A stretch of 64,000 nucleotides of DNA from Halorubrum xinjiangense (GCF_900102375.1 NZ_FNBO01000002.1:124001-188000), one strand, 5' to 3'. Shown: positions 48,516-58,430, numbered from the stretch's first letter. Numbers and translations: made by a program. The notes: a model not told the origin generated them from the sequence alone.

Positions 48516-50869
48516 TGGACTCCCACCGCGCGGCGTTCGTCGCCGAGGCCGAAGACGGGATCACGGACCTGAACAATGCCCTGCTCGCCCTCGAGGCCGA
48601 CCCCGAGGACACCGAGGCGATGGACGACGTGTTCCGCGTCGCCCACACCCTGAAGGGGAACGCCGCGGCGATGGGGTACGAGGACGTCTCCGACTTCGGG
48701 CACGCGCTCGAAGACCTGCTGGACGCGGTCCGGCAGGGCGACCGCGAGGTGACGCCCGAGCTGATGGACCTCCTCTTCGAGGGGGTCGACACGGTCGAGG
48801 CGATGGTCGACGAGATAGCCGAGACCGGAGACGTGTCGACGGACCCCTCCGGCCTCGAGTCGCGGCTGCGGGAGATGGAGGAACGCGGCACCGTCGGCGG
48901 CGGGGACGGCGACGATGACGGAAGCGACGGCGCCGGCGAGGGCGACGCGGACGAGGCCGACGCCGAGGATGCGGTCGACGAGGCCGAAGGCGACGACGCA
49001 GACGGCGAAACCGACGCCGAAGACGGCGCGGACGAGGACGCCCCGGACGTCTCGGTGCCGGAACCGCCGGCGGCCGCTGCCGACCTCCCCGAGCCGGTCG
49101 CGTACGCCGACGTGACGATCGGTGACGCCCAGATGCCGGGCGTCGACGCGGCGCTCGTCCTCCAGGCCATCGACGAGCAGTTCGACGGGCACGCGACCGA
49201 CCCCGCGCCGGAGGCGTTAGAGGACGGCGAGTACGACGAGGGGTTCGACGCCTTCGTCGGCGGCGCCGATCCCGAGGTCGTCGCCGAGGGACTCCGGGCG
49301 CTCACGCAGGTCGAGGCGGTCACCGCCGTCGCGGTCGGCGACGGTGCGGGCGACGGCGACACGACCGCAGAATCGGAAGCCGCGGACGCCGATCGGGTCG
49401 ACGCCGATTCGGAAGCCGCGGACGCCGATCGGGTCGACGCCGATTCGGAAGCCGCGGAGGATCCCGCTGAGGAGGGCGGGGACGAGGAGAGCGGCGGCGA
49501 GACCGAGCAGGTCAACGACGGGAGCGACGACGCCGGCTCTCCGTCTGACGACTCCGGGTCGCAGTCGGACGGTTCCGGGTCGGATTCCGACTCCAAGTCC
49601 GGCGACGAGATCAAGTCGATCCGCGTCGACGTCGACCAGGTCGACGAGCTGTACGGGCTCGTCGAGCAGTTGGTAACGAGCCGGATCAAGCTCCGCCGCG
49701 AGATAGAGGGGACGGACGCGGAGTCCGACGCCTTAGACGAGCTCGACAAGCTCGCCTCCAGCCTGCAGGACACGGCGATGGACATGCGGCTCATCCCGTT
49801 CTCGCAGGTGTCCGACTCGTTCCCGCGGCTCGTCCGCGACATCTCGCGCGACCTCGACAAGCGGATCGATTTCGAGATCCAAGGCGACGACGTCGAGTTA
49901 GACCGGACGATCCTCACGGAGATGCGCGACCCGCTCGTGCACGTCCTGCGGAACGCGGTCGACCACGGGATCGAGTCGCCCGCGGAGCGCGAGGCGGCCG
50001 GCAAGGACCCGACCGGCCACGTGGAGCTCACGGCCGAGCGCGAGCGCGACCACGTGATCATCGAGGTCTCCGACGACGGCGGCGGGCTCGACCCCGACCA
50101 GCTCCGCGAGAAGGCGGTCGACGAGGACGTCAAGAGCCGCGAGGCGGTCGAGGCGATGGAGGACGACGAGGTGTACGACCTCGTCTTCCACCCCGGCTTC
50201 TCCACCGCGGAGGAGGTCACGGATGTCTCCGGCCGCGGCGTCGGGATGGACGTGGTCCGGACGACCGCGCGCGACCTCGACGGCTCCGTCTCCGTCGAGA
50301 GCGACCCCGGCGAGGGGACCACGGTCCGCTTCCGGCTCCCCGTCACCGTCGCCATCGTGAAGGTAATGTTCGTCGACGTCGGCGGCACGGAGTACGGGAT
50401 CCCGATCAAGTCGATCGCGGAGGTCGCCCGCGCCGACGGCGTCGAGGAGGTCCACGGCGACGAGGTTGTCAGACACGAGGACGACCTCTACCCGGTCATC
50501 CGGCTGAACGACCGCCTCGGCGAGATGGGCTCGACCGCGGCCGAGGCCTCGGCGGCCCAGGCGGCCGCCGACGAGACGCCCGCCGCCGACGGCGGGGTCG
50601 CGGTTGACGAGCCGGGCGACGACGGGTTCGTCCCGGCGGACCCCGCGGCGCCCGGGGAGTCCGGCGAGGAGCCGACCGACGACGGAATGCTCGTCCGGAT
50701 CCGCGAGGAGACGCGGCAGGTCGCGCTCCACTGCGACGCGGTGTTAGACCAGGAGGAAGTCGTCGTCAAACCGCTCGACGGGCCGCTCTCTGGAACGCCC
50801 GGCCTCAGCGGCACGGCCGTCCTCGGCGACGGGGACGTCGTGGCCGTGCTCGACGTGGTGAGCCTATGA
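48515..50869 (+). CDS. cheA: CheA histidine kinase
   Basis: The 784-residue product starts MDSHRAAFVAEAEDGITDLN. The Hpt domain carries the phosphoacceptor His44 in RVAHTLKGNAAAMG. A long acidic linker (125-370) follows, with a partial P2-like region (DVTIGDAQMPGVDAALVLQA) and DNA-level repeats near 49375-49455 encoding ADSEAADADRVD. Then come the dimerisation domain (VDQVDELYGLVEQLV), the ATPase with N-box HVLRNAVDHGIE, DDGGGLDPDQL and GRGVGMDVV, and a CheW-like end. It starts two-component phosphotransfer from receptors. The stop overlaps cheR by four bases. Confidence 0.93.
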   Translation: MDSHRAAFVAEAEDGITDLNNALLALEADPEDTEAMDDVFRVAHTLKGNAAAMGYEDVSDFGHALEDLLDAVRQGDREVTPELMDLLFEGVDTVEAMVDEIAETGDVSTDPSGLESRLREMEERGTVGGGDGDDDGSDGAGEGDADEADAEDAVDEAEGDDADGETDAEDGADEDAPDVSVPEPPAAAADLPEPVAYADVTIGDAQMPGVDAALVLQAIDEQFDGHATDPAPEALEDGEYDEGFDAFVGGADPEVVAEGLRALTQVEAVTAVAVGDGAGDGDTTAESEAADADRVDADSEAADADRVDADSEAAEDPAEEGGDEESGGETEQVNDGSDDAGSPSDDSGSQSDGSGSDSDSKSGDEIKSIRVDVDQVDELYGLVEQLVTSRIKLRREIEGTDAESDALDELDKLASSLQDTAMDMRLIPFSQVSDSFPRLVRDISRDLDKRIDFEIQGDDVELDRTILTEMRDPLVHVLRNAVDHGIESPAEREAAGKDPTGHVELTAERERDHVIIEVSDDGGGLDPDQLREKAVDEDVKSREAVEAMEDDEVYDLVFHPGFSTAEEVTDVSGRGVGMDVVRTTARDLDGSVSVESDPGEGTTVRFRLPVTVAIVKVMFVDVGGTEYGIPIKSIAEVARADGVEEVHGDEVVRHEDDLYPVIRLNDRLGEMGSTAAEASAAQAAADETPAADGGVAVDEPGDDGFVPADPAAPGESGEEPTDDGMLVRIREETRQVALHCDAVLDQEEVVVKPLDGPLSGTPGLSGTAVLGDGDVVAVLDVVSL
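49375..49455 (+). repeat. 36-base in-frame repeat in the cheA linker
   Basis: GATTCGGAAGCCGCGGACGC and following bases repeat with a 36-base period (12 codons, ADSEAADADRVD), two full copies and a partial third. The expansion is in the acidic linker between the Hpt and dimerisation domains and keeps the frame. Confidence 0.8.
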
Positions 50870-51684
50870 GCGGGTCGGCGGACGACGGCGAGACGGCGTT
50901 CGAAGGCGTCCTCCGGCAGATCGACGACACGGTGCCGTTCGAGCCGGGATACTACAACGAGTCGTACCTGGACCGCCGAATCACGGCGCGGATGCGCCGG
51001 CGCGACACCGAGTCGCACGCCGAGTACGAGCGCATCCTCCGCGAGGACGCCGACGAGCGGCAGGCGCTGATGGACGCGCTCACGATCAACGTGACCGAGT
51101 TCTTCCGCAACCCGGAGATGTGGGACGTCCTCCGCGGGGTGTTACGCGAGCGGACCGCGGACCAGCGGCGCGTCCGCGTCTGGTCGGCCCCCTCGGCTGA
51201 CGGCCGCGAGCCGTACTCGGTCGCGATGCTGGCCTGCGACGACCCCGAGATAGACGAGTCGCGCGTCGAGGTGCTCGGCTCCGACATCAGCGAGGAGGCG
51301 CTCGACAGCGCCCGCGACGGGGTCTATCACACGACGCGGACGACCGACATCGCCGAGGAGCTGGAGCCGCTCTCCGACCCGGACCGCTACGTCGAGCGCG
51401 ACGGGGACACGTTTCGCGTCCGGGCGGCCCCCCGCCGGCTCGTGAGCTTCGAGACGCACGACCTGATCCGCGACGGCGCCCGCGACCCCTTCGACGTGGT
51501 GTTGTGCCGGAACCTGCTCATCTACATCGACGTCGACCACAAGGCGGCCCTCTTCGACACGCTGGAGGCGTCGCTCGCCGACGATGGCGTTCTGGTGTTG
51601 GGGATGACCGAAAGCGTCCCCCCGGACCGGACCGACCGCTACGAACCGCTCGACAAGCGACGGCGGGTGTTCGGGAGGCGCTGA
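50866..51684 (+). CDS. cheR: CheR receptor methyltransferase
   Basis: The 272-residue product MSGSADDGETAFEGVLRQID has the CheR N-terminal helical domain (SYLDRRITARMRRRDTESHA), then NVTEFFRNPEMWD and the SAM-binding VRVWSAPSADGREPYSVAML and DVVLCRNLLIYIDVDHKAAL. It methylates glutamates of transducers. The SAPSADGREPYS loop is shorter than the SAACSTGEEPYS of bacterial CheR, with Ser-Ala changes. It overlaps cheA by four bases and the next gene by one. Confidence 0.9.
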   Translation: MSGSADDGETAFEGVLRQIDDTVPFEPGYYNESYLDRRITARMRRRDTESHAEYERILREDADERQALMDALTINVTEFFRNPEMWDVLRGVLRERTADQRRVRVWSAPSADGREPYSVAMLACDDPEIDESRVEVLGSDISEEALDSARDGVYHTTRTTDIAEELEPLSDPDRYVERDGDTFRVRAAPRRLVSFETHDLIRDGARDPFDVVLCRNLLIYIDVDHKAALFDTLEASLADDGVLVLGMTESVPPDRTDRYEPLDKRRRVFGRR

Positions 51685-52898
51685 TGTCGCTGTACCAGCA
51701 CGCCCGGGACGGGAACGCGGAGCGCCTCCGGGACGCGCTCGGCAGCGACAGCGCGGCCGTCCGGAAGCGTGCTGCGGAGTTCCTCGGCGAGATCGGCGAG
51801 GAGGGCGACCAGCCGACGGTCGACGGGCTGCTCCGCGCCGCGACGACCGACGACGACCCCGAGGTCCGGGGCGCGGCGGTCGACGCGCTCGACGAGATCG
51901 GCGAGGCGGCGCTCCAGCAGCTCCTCAAGGAGCTCACGGGCGGCGGCGGCGACTCGGAGGCCGAGTGGGTCACCGCCCGCAAGTTCGCACGGGCGCTGAA
52001 GGCCGACCGGCCGGAGCTCCGGATGGCGGCGGCGAACGCCCTCGGGCGCCTCGACGACGCGAGTGGCCTCCAGGCGCTCGTCGGCGCGCTCGACGACGAC
52101 GACCCCCGCGTCCGGCTCCGCGCGGCGCAGGCCTGCGGGACGTTCGCGGACGCCCGGGCGGTCCCCGGTCTGCGCGAGCGGCTCGACGACGAGGAGCCGC
52201 GGGTGCGGCGCGCCGCCGCGAACGCGCTGGGGACGATCGGCACGGACCAGGCGCTGTCGCCGCTGCTCGACCTGCTCGACGACGGCGACGAGTCGATCCG
52301 CCGGATCGCGGCCGGTGCGCTCGGGAAGGCGAGCACCCCGGAGCCGGTCGAGCCGCTCGCGCGGGCGCTCGGCGACGAGAGCGCGGTCGTGCGCAACGCC
52401 GCGGTGTACTCGGTGATCGAGCTGCTCTCGAACGTGCCGACACAGCAGAGCCACGCGGTCCGCGACCGGGTGGTCTCGGAGCTGAAGGCGGCCGACGACG
52501 CGACCGTCGTCGAGCCGCTCGTCGAGATCCTCACCGACGGCCAGCAGTCTCGCCAGCGGCGGAACGCGGCGTGGATCCTCGGTCGGGTGGCGGACCCGGA
52601 CGCGTCGCTGGCGGTGGAGGCGCTCGCGGACGCGCTCGCGGACGACGACCCGCAGACGGCGCAGTTCGCGGCCACGAGCCTCAAGAGCCTCGGCGGGCCG
52701 GTCGTCGAGGACCGCCTCCTCGACAAGCTGGGTCCCGAACACCCGGAGGACGCCCGCGCGAAGGCGGTGTTCGTCCTCGGACAGATCGGCGGGCAGGAGA
52801 CGCTCAACCGCCTCGAGGAGTACGCGGACGACGACAGTCAGGCCGTCAGAAAGCGCGTGTTCTCGGCCGTCTCGAAGCTCCGCGCGGGGGGTCCGTAA
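51684..52898 (+). CDS. Chemotaxis-associated HEAT-repeat protein
   Basis: The 404-residue product starts MSLYQHARDGNAERLRDALG and is built of HEAT/PBS-type repeats throughout, e.g. RMAAANALGRLDDASGLQAL, RLRAAQACGTFADARAVPGL and RRAAANALGTIGTDQALSPL. Between cheR and cheF it matches the position and make-up of the Halobacterium HEAT protein (OE2401F) found with CheF proteins and required for normal taxis. It likely serves as a platform for Che proteins near the archaellum base. Its start overlaps the cheR stop by one base. Confidence 0.85.
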   Translation: MSLYQHARDGNAERLRDALGSDSAAVRKRAAEFLGEIGEEGDQPTVDGLLRAATTDDDPEVRGAAVDALDEIGEAALQQLLKELTGGGGDSEAEWVTARKFARALKADRPELRMAAANALGRLDDASGLQALVGALDDDDPRVRLRAAQACGTFADARAVPGLRERLDDEEPRVRRAAANALGTIGTDQALSPLLDLLDDGDESIRRIAAGALGKASTPEPVEPLARALGDESAVVRNAAVYSVIELLSNVPTQQSHAVRDRVVSELKAADDATVVEPLVEILTDGQQSRQRRNAAWILGRVADPDASLAVEALADALADDDPQTAQFAATSLKSLGGPVVEDRLLDKLGPEHPEDARAKAVFVLGQIGGQETLNRLEEYADDDSQAVRKRVFSAVSKLRAGGP

Positions 52899-53771
52899 AT
52901 GGCGCAACAGGGCGACGAGTACAAGATCACCGACACGCAAGCGAAGTTCGCGGTCGCGGTCCGCGAGGGCCGGAAGGTGAGCGACGTCTCGTGGACGCCG
53001 GGACGCGTCCTTCTCTCGAACCGCCGGCTGATACTCGCGGGCAACGACGGGAAACGGACCGTCCCGCTGTCGAAGCTGGAGCGGCTCGGCGGCCGGCACG
53101 ACGCGAACCAGTCGGTCGCGCGCGTCTCTAACTACGTGAGCTTCGACCTCGGCGAGCAGGTGCTGCTCGTCGCCGCCAAGGACCACGAGCCGTTCGAGCG
53201 CGACGTCTACCGCGCGCTGCTCGACCAGAAGACCGTGATGGTGAAACACCCCGCCATCGAGGGGGGCGTCGTCACGGACACCGAGTGGGAGCAGGCCCGC
53301 GTGAAGATAGACGAGAACGGGCTCAACGCCGCCCTGGAGCGCGGCGCCTTCGTGAAGTTCGACCTCGACGACATCAGCGGGCTCGACGCCGCGAAGCGCA
53401 CGGTCAACGGCGACAAGAAGCCCGTCATCGAGGTGTCGCACACCGACGACGAGGGGACGAGCATCGAGACGCACGTCGCGGGCGACCCGAGCCGGATGCG
53501 GTTCGTGGAGTCGTGGCTCCGGAAGGGGGAACAGCGCAGTTCGACGAACGTCGACCTCTCCAGCCGCGACCGAGAGGTGCTGATGGCGCTGTACTCCGGC
53601 GTCTCGCCGTTCGAGATCCCTTCGTTCCTCGGGATGGACGTCGACGACGTCGAGGAGACGTTCGAGCGGCTGGTCGACCTCGAAGTGGTCGAGGAGGTGC
53701 GTATCCGCCGCGAGGTCGCGCTCAACTCCCGCGGCCGCAACATCGCCAGCGAGGCGATGAACGAGCAGTAG
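52899..53771 (+). CDS. cheF: CheF archaeal chemotaxis-archaellum adaptor
   Basis: The 290-residue product begins MAQQGDEYKITDTQAKFAVA, directly after the HEAT gene stop. It is a DUF439 protein, with LSNRRLILAGNDGKRTVPLS, EQVLLVAAKDHEPFERDVYR and a winged-helix-like end (SSRDREVLMALYSGVSPFEI, RLVDLEVVEEVRIRREV). CheF proteins bind CheY and the archaellum motor and are archaea-specific. It is the last gene of the che unit; no archaellum genes follow in the window. Confidence 0.88.
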   Translation: MAQQGDEYKITDTQAKFAVAVREGRKVSDVSWTPGRVLLSNRRLILAGNDGKRTVPLSKLERLGGRHDANQSVARVSNYVSFDLGEQVLLVAAKDHEPFERDVYRALLDQKTVMVKHPAIEGGVVTDTEWEQARVKIDENGLNAALERGAFVKFDLDDISGLDAAKRTVNGDKKPVIEVSHTDDEGTSIETHVAGDPSRMRFVESWLRKGEQRSSTNVDLSSRDREVLMALYSGVSPFEIPSFLGMDVDDVEETFERLVDLEVVEEVRIRREVALNSRGRNIASEAMNEQ

Positions 53772-53820
53772 GAGGCCGACGAGCGGATTCACCTCGCCCG
53801 CCGCCGCCGCGTCGAACCAC

Positions 53821-53828
53821 GCTTAAGT
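53821..53828 (+). promoter_or_regulatory. TATA box of the HAD-aldolase operon
   Basis: GCTTAAGT is centred about 27 bases before the ATG at 53851, implying a leaderless transcript separate from the che operon. Confidence 0.55.
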
Positions 53829-53850
53829 CGCCGCCCGGCGGAGTACGGAC

Positions 53851-54561
53851 ATGAGCTACGAGGCAGTGCTTTTCGACCTCGACAACACGCTGTACCCGTA
53901 CGCCCCGTGTAACGAAGCGGGCAAGCGGGCCGCGCTCGACGCCCTCCGCGAGCGGGGGTACGAGCTGGACCGCGCGGCGTTCGACGAGCTGTACGCGACC
54001 GGCCGACGAGAGACGAAGCGCGAGACCGGCGGGACCGCCGCCTCTCACTCGCGACACGTCTACTTCAAGCGCGGGCTCTACCGACAGGCGGGCGAGCCCG
54101 ACGTCGCGGGCGCGCTGGCGGCCGGCGACGCCTACTGGAACGGTTTCCTCGCGGCGATGTCGCTCTGTGACGGCGTCGAGGCGGTCTTCGATGCCCTCGA
54201 CGCGGCGGGAGTCGACGTCGCGGTCGTGACGAACCTCACGACGCGGGTCCAGCTGCGGAAGCTCGTGCGCCTCGGGGTCGACGACCGGATCGACCTCCTC
54301 GTCACCTCCGAGGAGGTGGGCCGCGAGAAGCCGAGCGCGCTCCCGTTCGCGACCGCGCTCGCCGAGCTCGACCGCCGGCCGAGCGAGGCGCTGGCCGTCG
54401 GCGACAACGTCGAGACGGACGTGGCCGGCGCGAACGCGGTCGGGCTCGACTCCGCGCTGTTCGTCGCCGACGGCGACGCGCCCGCCGATGCGGACCTCTC
54501 CGAGGCACGCCCTGACCATTGGCTCGACGCCTTCGCCGACCTGACGGAGGTGGCGGCGTGA
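53851..54561 (+). CDS. HAD-family phosphatase, candidate ribulose bisphosphate phosphatase
   Basis: The 236-residue product [20 protein letters not shown] has HAD motif 1 (DLDNTLYPY), motif 2 ([14 protein letters not shown]), motif 3 lysine ([10 protein letters not shown]) and motif 4 ([17 protein letters not shown]). It overlaps the class II aldolase by four bases. In haloarchaea a non-carboxylating pentose bisphosphate pathway uses a HAD phosphatase to turn ribulose 1,5-bisphosphate into ribulose 1-phosphate, which a class II aldolase then splits. The neighbouring R15P isomerase and kinase make this role likely, but substrate specificity is inferred from context. Confidence 0.82.
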   Translation: MSYEAVLFDLDNTLYPYAPCNEAGKRAALDALRERGYELDRAAFDELYATGRRETKRETGGTAASHSRHVYFKRGLYRQAGEPDVAGALAAGDAYWNGFLAAMSLCDGVEAVFDALDAAGVDVAVVTNLTTRVQLRKLVRLGVDDRIDLLVTSEEVGREKPSALPFATALAELDRRPSEALAVGDNVETDVAGANAVGLDSALFVADGDAPADADLSEARPDHWLDAFADLTEVAA

Positions 54562-55286
54562 CCCGAGACGGCTCCGGAGGCGGCCCCGGATCCGGAGGCG
54601 GTCCCGGCTCTGCGGGCGAGCCCGACTCGGGCGCGAACCCCGACCGCCTGCGCGAGGCGCGCGAGGCGGTCGTCGAGTACGCGCCGGCGCTCGCGGACCT
54701 GACGCCCGGCCGGACCGGGAACCTGAGCGTCCGCGACGGCGACGCGGTGGCGGTCACGCCCACCGGCGTCCCCTACGACTCCTTCGACGCCGCCGACGTG
54801 CCCGTGGTCTCCCTGGAGGGCGAGCGGCTGGCCGGGCGGATGGCGCCGTCGAGCGAGGTGCCGATGCACACAGGCATTTATCAGCACGACCGGCCGGGCG
54901 CGATCGTCCACACCCACTCGCCGTGGGCGACGACGATGGCGACGCTCCACCAGCGGCTGCCCCCGATCCACTACATGATCGCCGCCGTGGGCCGCGAGGT
55001 GCCGCTGACCGACTACGCGCCGTACGGCACCGAGGAGCTGGCCGCGAACGTCGTCGCCGCGATGGCCGAGGCGGGCTCCGACGCCGCAATCTTAGCGAAC
55101 CACGGGCTGGTGGTGACCGGCCCAGATATCGAGACGGCGGTCGAGAACACCCACCACGTCGAGGACATCTGCCGGCTCTACCTGCGCGCATCCGCCGTCG
55201 GCGAGCCGCACGTCCTCACCGACGAGCAGATGGCGACCGTCGAGGAGCGGTTCGAAAGCTACGGCCAACAGCCGGACGCGGAGTAG
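54558..55286 (+). CDS. Class II aldolase, candidate ribulose-1-phosphate aldolase
   Basis: The 242-residue product starts at a GTG overlapping the HAD stop (GTGA). A glycine-rich leader is followed by the aldolase domain: [20 protein letters not shown] (phosphate loop), [20 protein letters not shown] with zinc ligands around residues 118-120, [11 protein letters not shown] and [15 protein letters not shown]. It would cleave a ketose 1-phosphate to dihydroxyacetone phosphate and an aldehyde. With the HAD gene it forms the last two steps of the proposed pathway. Fuculose phosphate aldolase is the alternative family name. Confidence 0.85.
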   Translation: MTRDGSGGGPGSGGGPGSAGEPDSGANPDRLREAREAVVEYAPALADLTPGRTGNLSVRDGDAVAVTPTGVPYDSFDAADVPVVSLEGERLAGRMAPSSEVPMHTGIYQHDRPGAIVHTHSPWATTMATLHQRLPPIHYMIAAVGREVPLTDYAPYGTEELAANVVAAMAEAGSDAAILANHGLVVTGPDIETAVENTHHVEDICRLYLRASAVGEPHVLTDEQMATVEERFESYGQQPDAE

Positions 55287-55295
55287 GCCGGGACG

Positions 55296-56198
55296 CTACT
55301 CGTCGTCGTCCGCGTTCGTCCCGGCGACGTAGCCGGTCACGTTCCCGTAGTTCATCGCGATCGCGAGGCCGACGGCGATGGCGAGGACAACGAGCGTCGA
55401 TACGGCGTTCAGGACGTTCAGGTTCTCCGCCGACGCCTTCGTGATCTTGCCGAACATCCACTGTGTCAACGGGTCGGTGTTGATGCCGCTGACGAACAAC
55501 GCCCGGATGTAGTCCTCGAAGGAGCGAACCCACGCGAACAGGAAGCCGGCGCCTACCGCCGGCGCGATCACCGGGAAGGTGATGTCGCGAAACGTCGTCA
55601 GGGGATCTGCGCCGAGGTCCCGAGCCGCCTCCTCTAAAGACTCGTCGAACGTGTACAAGCGTGCGCTCACGATGAGCAGGACGAACGGGAGCCCGTACAA
55701 CGAGTGGGTGAGCACGGTCGCGAGGAACGACGGATTGAGCCCCACGGTTAGGAAGTAGAAGCGGAGCCCGACGCCGAGGATCACTCCCGGAACGACCATC
55801 GGAATGATCCCGAACGTGCGGTATACCTCTCGGAGCGGGAACCGGTAGCGGGTGAGCGCAAAACTCGCCAGCACGCCGAGGGTCGTCGCGACGATCGCGG
55901 AAAGTGTGGCGATGCTGAAGCTGGCAACGACTGACGAGCGCAGCCCCGGCTCCCCCGCGATCCCCTGATAGTTGCTGAGGGTGAGCCCGTCGAACGGGAG
56001 GAGGTTGGGAGACTGAGCGAACGAGAGGAAGATAATGATCAACAGCGGCAGCCACAAGAAGACCAGCATCAGCGCCGCGAAGGCGTACAGTCCCTTTCCC
56101 AACAACCGCTCGATCCGTTGGTGGTTGCGGAACCGACCCGCGTACTCTTGGCTCGTCTGCTCGGCCGGCTCGCCGGTTTCGGTCGCCATCTCAGACAC
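55296..56198 (-). CDS. ABC transporter permease, PotC-like
   Basis: The 300-residue product has six helices after a polar leader (MSEMATETGEPAEQTSQEYA). The EAA-type loop is SLEEAARDLGADPLTTFRDI. It pairs with the upstream PotB-like permease, overlapping it by eight bases. The other members are a solute-binding lipoprotein and a divergent ATPase. The family imports spermidine/putrescine-like compounds, but the setting in a pentose bisphosphate cluster points to nucleosides or another sugar-derived substrate. Confidence 0.85.
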   Translation of the reverse strand: MSEMATETGEPAEQTSQEYAGRFRNHQRIERLLGKGLYAFAALMLVFLWLPLLIIIFLSFAQSPNLLPFDGLTLSNYQGIAGEPGLRSSVVASFSIATLSAIVATTLGVLASFALTRYRFPLREVYRTFGIIPMVVPGVILGVGLRFYFLTVGLNPSFLATVLTHSLYGLPFVLLIVSARLYTFDESLEEAARDLGADPLTTFRDITFPVIAPAVGAGFLFAWVRSFEDYIRALFVSGINTDPLTQWMFGKITKASAENLNVLNAVSTLVVLAIAVGLAIAMNYGNVTGYVAGTNADDDE

Positions 56199-57141
56199 CC
56201 CCGAGTTCGTCGAGGTCGACGTACCTGAACACGAGGAACATCGCGACGACGATCGAAAAGACGACCGCCATCGACGCCGCGCTCGCGGTTGCGGCGTTGG
56301 TCGCCTCCCCGATGGCTCGTTGCTCGATGAGGATGCCGATCATCTGGACTTTCCCCTGTCCGAGGATCTGCGGCGTGATGAACGCCCCGACGCTCGGAAC
56401 GAACACGAACAGACTCCCACCGACGATACCGGGCAACGTGAGCGGGATAATGTGGTCTCTGATCACGTCGACCCGCGACGCGCCCAGGTCACGGGCCGCC
56501 TCGATTAACGAGAAGTCCAGTCCGTCTAAGCTGGCGTACAACGTAATTAACATGTACGGGAAGTACGCGTGTGTCAACCCCACGATCACCGCCGGGACAC
56601 CGAATTCGAACGCAGCGACCGGACCGATACCGACGGCACCGAGAACCTGATTGAGCACGCCCGACTGTCCGAACATCAGCCGCCACGAGTACGCCCGAAC
56701 CAGGTACATCGTGAAAAACGGGAGGAGCACGAGGTAGATCACGATCTTGAACGCCCGGTCGTCGAGCCGGGCCATGACATACGCGAGCGGGAACGCGAAC
56801 ACCAGACAGAGGACGGTCGCCACCGTCGCGATGGCGTACGACAACAACACCGCCTTCTCGAAGGCCGTCGCCTTGTACACGAGCGGTCCGAGCGAGTATT
56901 CCGAGGTGCCGCCGACGACCAGGTCGCGGTAGTTGTTCACGGTCGGCTCCCAGACGATGTCGAAGGTGACGCTGTCGATTGACGCGAAGCTGACGGCCGT
57001 CATGAACGCCAGGGGCGCGATCAACAACAGAACGATCCAGATCGCACCGGGGCCGGCCGTCACTCCAAGGCCGGTGCGACGGCGGCTCAGTCCTCTGACC
57101 AGAGCCGCCCGGAGCGTTTCGTCCCTGTCTGGGGCGGCCAT
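56191..57141 (-). CDS. ABC transporter permease, PotB-like
   Basis: The 316-residue product starts MAAPDRDETLRAALVRGLSR and has six helices with the loop SLIEAARDLGASRVDVIRDH for contact with the ATPase. The segment GAIWIVLLLIAPLAFMTAVS is the first helix. It is the first permease after the binding protein and overlaps the PotC-like gene. Together they form the membrane channel of the importer. Confidence 0.85.
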   Translation of the reverse strand: MAAPDRDETLRAALVRGLSRRRTGLGVTAGPGAIWIVLLLIAPLAFMTAVSFASIDSVTFDIVWEPTVNNYRDLVVGGTSEYSLGPLVYKATAFEKAVLLSYAIATVATVLCLVFAFPLAYVMARLDDRAFKIVIYLVLLPFFTMYLVRAYSWRLMFGQSGVLNQVLGAVGIGPVAAFEFGVPAVIVGLTHAYFPYMLITLYASLDGLDFSLIEAARDLGASRVDVIRDHIIPLTLPGIVGGSLFVFVPSVGAFITPQILGQGKVQMIGILIEQRAIGEATNAATASAASMAVVFSIVVAMFLVFRYVDLDELGGV

Positions 57142-58335
57142 CTACGCTTTGACCTCCTCCCAGGCGGCGTTGTACGGCTCTTGAACGTCGGGGTCGATGT
57201 CCTTGAACGGAATGAACTGTTCGAACCGCTCGGGATCGATGCGACCGTACAACTCTGCTTCACTCTCCTCCAGTTCGTCCGCGACGTTCGGATTACAGCT
57301 CGGCGACTTCCCCTGGCGGGCCAGCTCGGCGCCGGTCGTCGGCGCGATGTACTCGTTGACGACCTCCCACGCCACCTCGGGGTTGTCCGAGTCCTGCGAC
57401 ACGACGGCCGTCTCGTACCACGCCATCGCCCCTTCCTGTGGAACGACGAACTCGACCCAGTCGGCGTCCTGGTTTTCCTGGAGCCGAATGACCTCGTTCC
57501 GGCCGGAGTGACCGACGAGGAAGTTTCCTTGTTGGAACTGCTGGATGAAGGTCGTGTCCGAGGAGATGTATCCCTCGAGGCTGGGCTTCTGCTCGATGAG
57601 CAGGTCCCGCATGCTCTGGATCTGATCTTCGGTGAACGTCATGCGGTCGTTCTCGGTGAGCGCTTCCCTGTAGGACGGATCGTCCTCTTCTTCGGCGAGG
57701 TACAGCGCCGCCACCGGCATCGTCTTGGCGGCCTCGTCGTACATGATCACTTCCCCGTCGAGGTCGGTGTCGACGTAGTCGTCCTCGAACATGATGTTGT
57801 AGCTGGGCTCGTGATCGGGTACCTCGCGGGTGTCGTACGCGTATCCGTACCACCCCCACCGGATCGGAACGCCGTACGCGTTGCCGTCCTGCGTGAACTG
57901 CTGACCGACGAAGTCTCTGAACTTCTGGTAGATGTCGCCGTAGTTGCCGACGGTGTCGGTGTCCACTGGTTCTATCAATTCCGCGTTGAGGAACCGCGGA
58001 ACGAGGTTGTTGTTCGGGACCGCGATGTCGAAGTCCGCGCTCTGGTTCATCTGCTGGAACATCTCCGTCGAGGACGTCGACGACGTTATCTCGACCGTGG
58101 CATCGACGTTCTCCTCGACGCTCTCGACCACCGGGTCCTGTGCGAAGTCGTTCCAGGTGATGACGTTTATCGTCGGGGTTCCGCCGCCGCCCTCACCCAT
58201 ACAGCCGGCGCTCGCCAGCGTCGCCGCCGCCCCGGCACCGGCGAGGTACGCGCGCCGACTGACGCTCCGGGAGCCGGGCAGCCGGCCGCCAGTCGTCCGA
58301 TCCGTGTCATCTGTTAACTCGTTATTGTGTGACAT
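57142..58335 (-). CDS. ABC transporter solute-binding lipoprotein, PotD-like
   Basis: The 397-residue product has a twin-arginine signal (VSRRAYLAGAGAAATLASAG) with a lipobox cysteine (AGCMGEGG). The mature protein is a PotD/PotF-type binding fold: NVITWNDFAQDPVVES, QSADFDIAVPNNNLVPRFLN and VPIRWGWYGYAYDTREVP. The ligand pocket residues of spermidine binders are not obvious. It is exported folded and held to the outer membrane face. The stop is adjacent to the PotB-like start. AAATTTATTAG on the minus strand, about 30 bases upstream, is its TATA box. Confidence 0.87.
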   Translation of the reverse strand: MSHNNELTDDTDRTTGGRLPGSRSVSRRAYLAGAGAAATLASAGCMGEGGGGTPTINVITWNDFAQDPVVESVEENVDATVEITSSTSSTEMFQQMNQSADFDIAVPNNNLVPRFLNAELIEPVDTDTVGNYGDIYQKFRDFVGQQFTQDGNAYGVPIRWGWYGYAYDTREVPDHEPSYNIMFEDDYVDTDLDGEVIMYDEAAKTMPVAALYLAEEEDDPSYREALTENDRMTFTEDQIQSMRDLLIEQKPSLEGYISSDTTFIQQFQQGNFLVGHSGRNEVIRLQENQDADWVEFVVPQEGAMAWYETAVVSQDSDNPEVAWEVVNEYIAPTTGAELARQGKSPSCNPNVADELEESEAELYGRIDPERFEQFIPFKDIDPDVQEPYNAAWEEVKA

Positions 58336-58430
58336 GGAACGTGATGTATATTCGAAACTAATAAATTTTGCTTGCGTCGCGACCCCCTTCCGGCGATAGT
58401 TTGATAACGAGTGTCACGCATGATTCGGCG

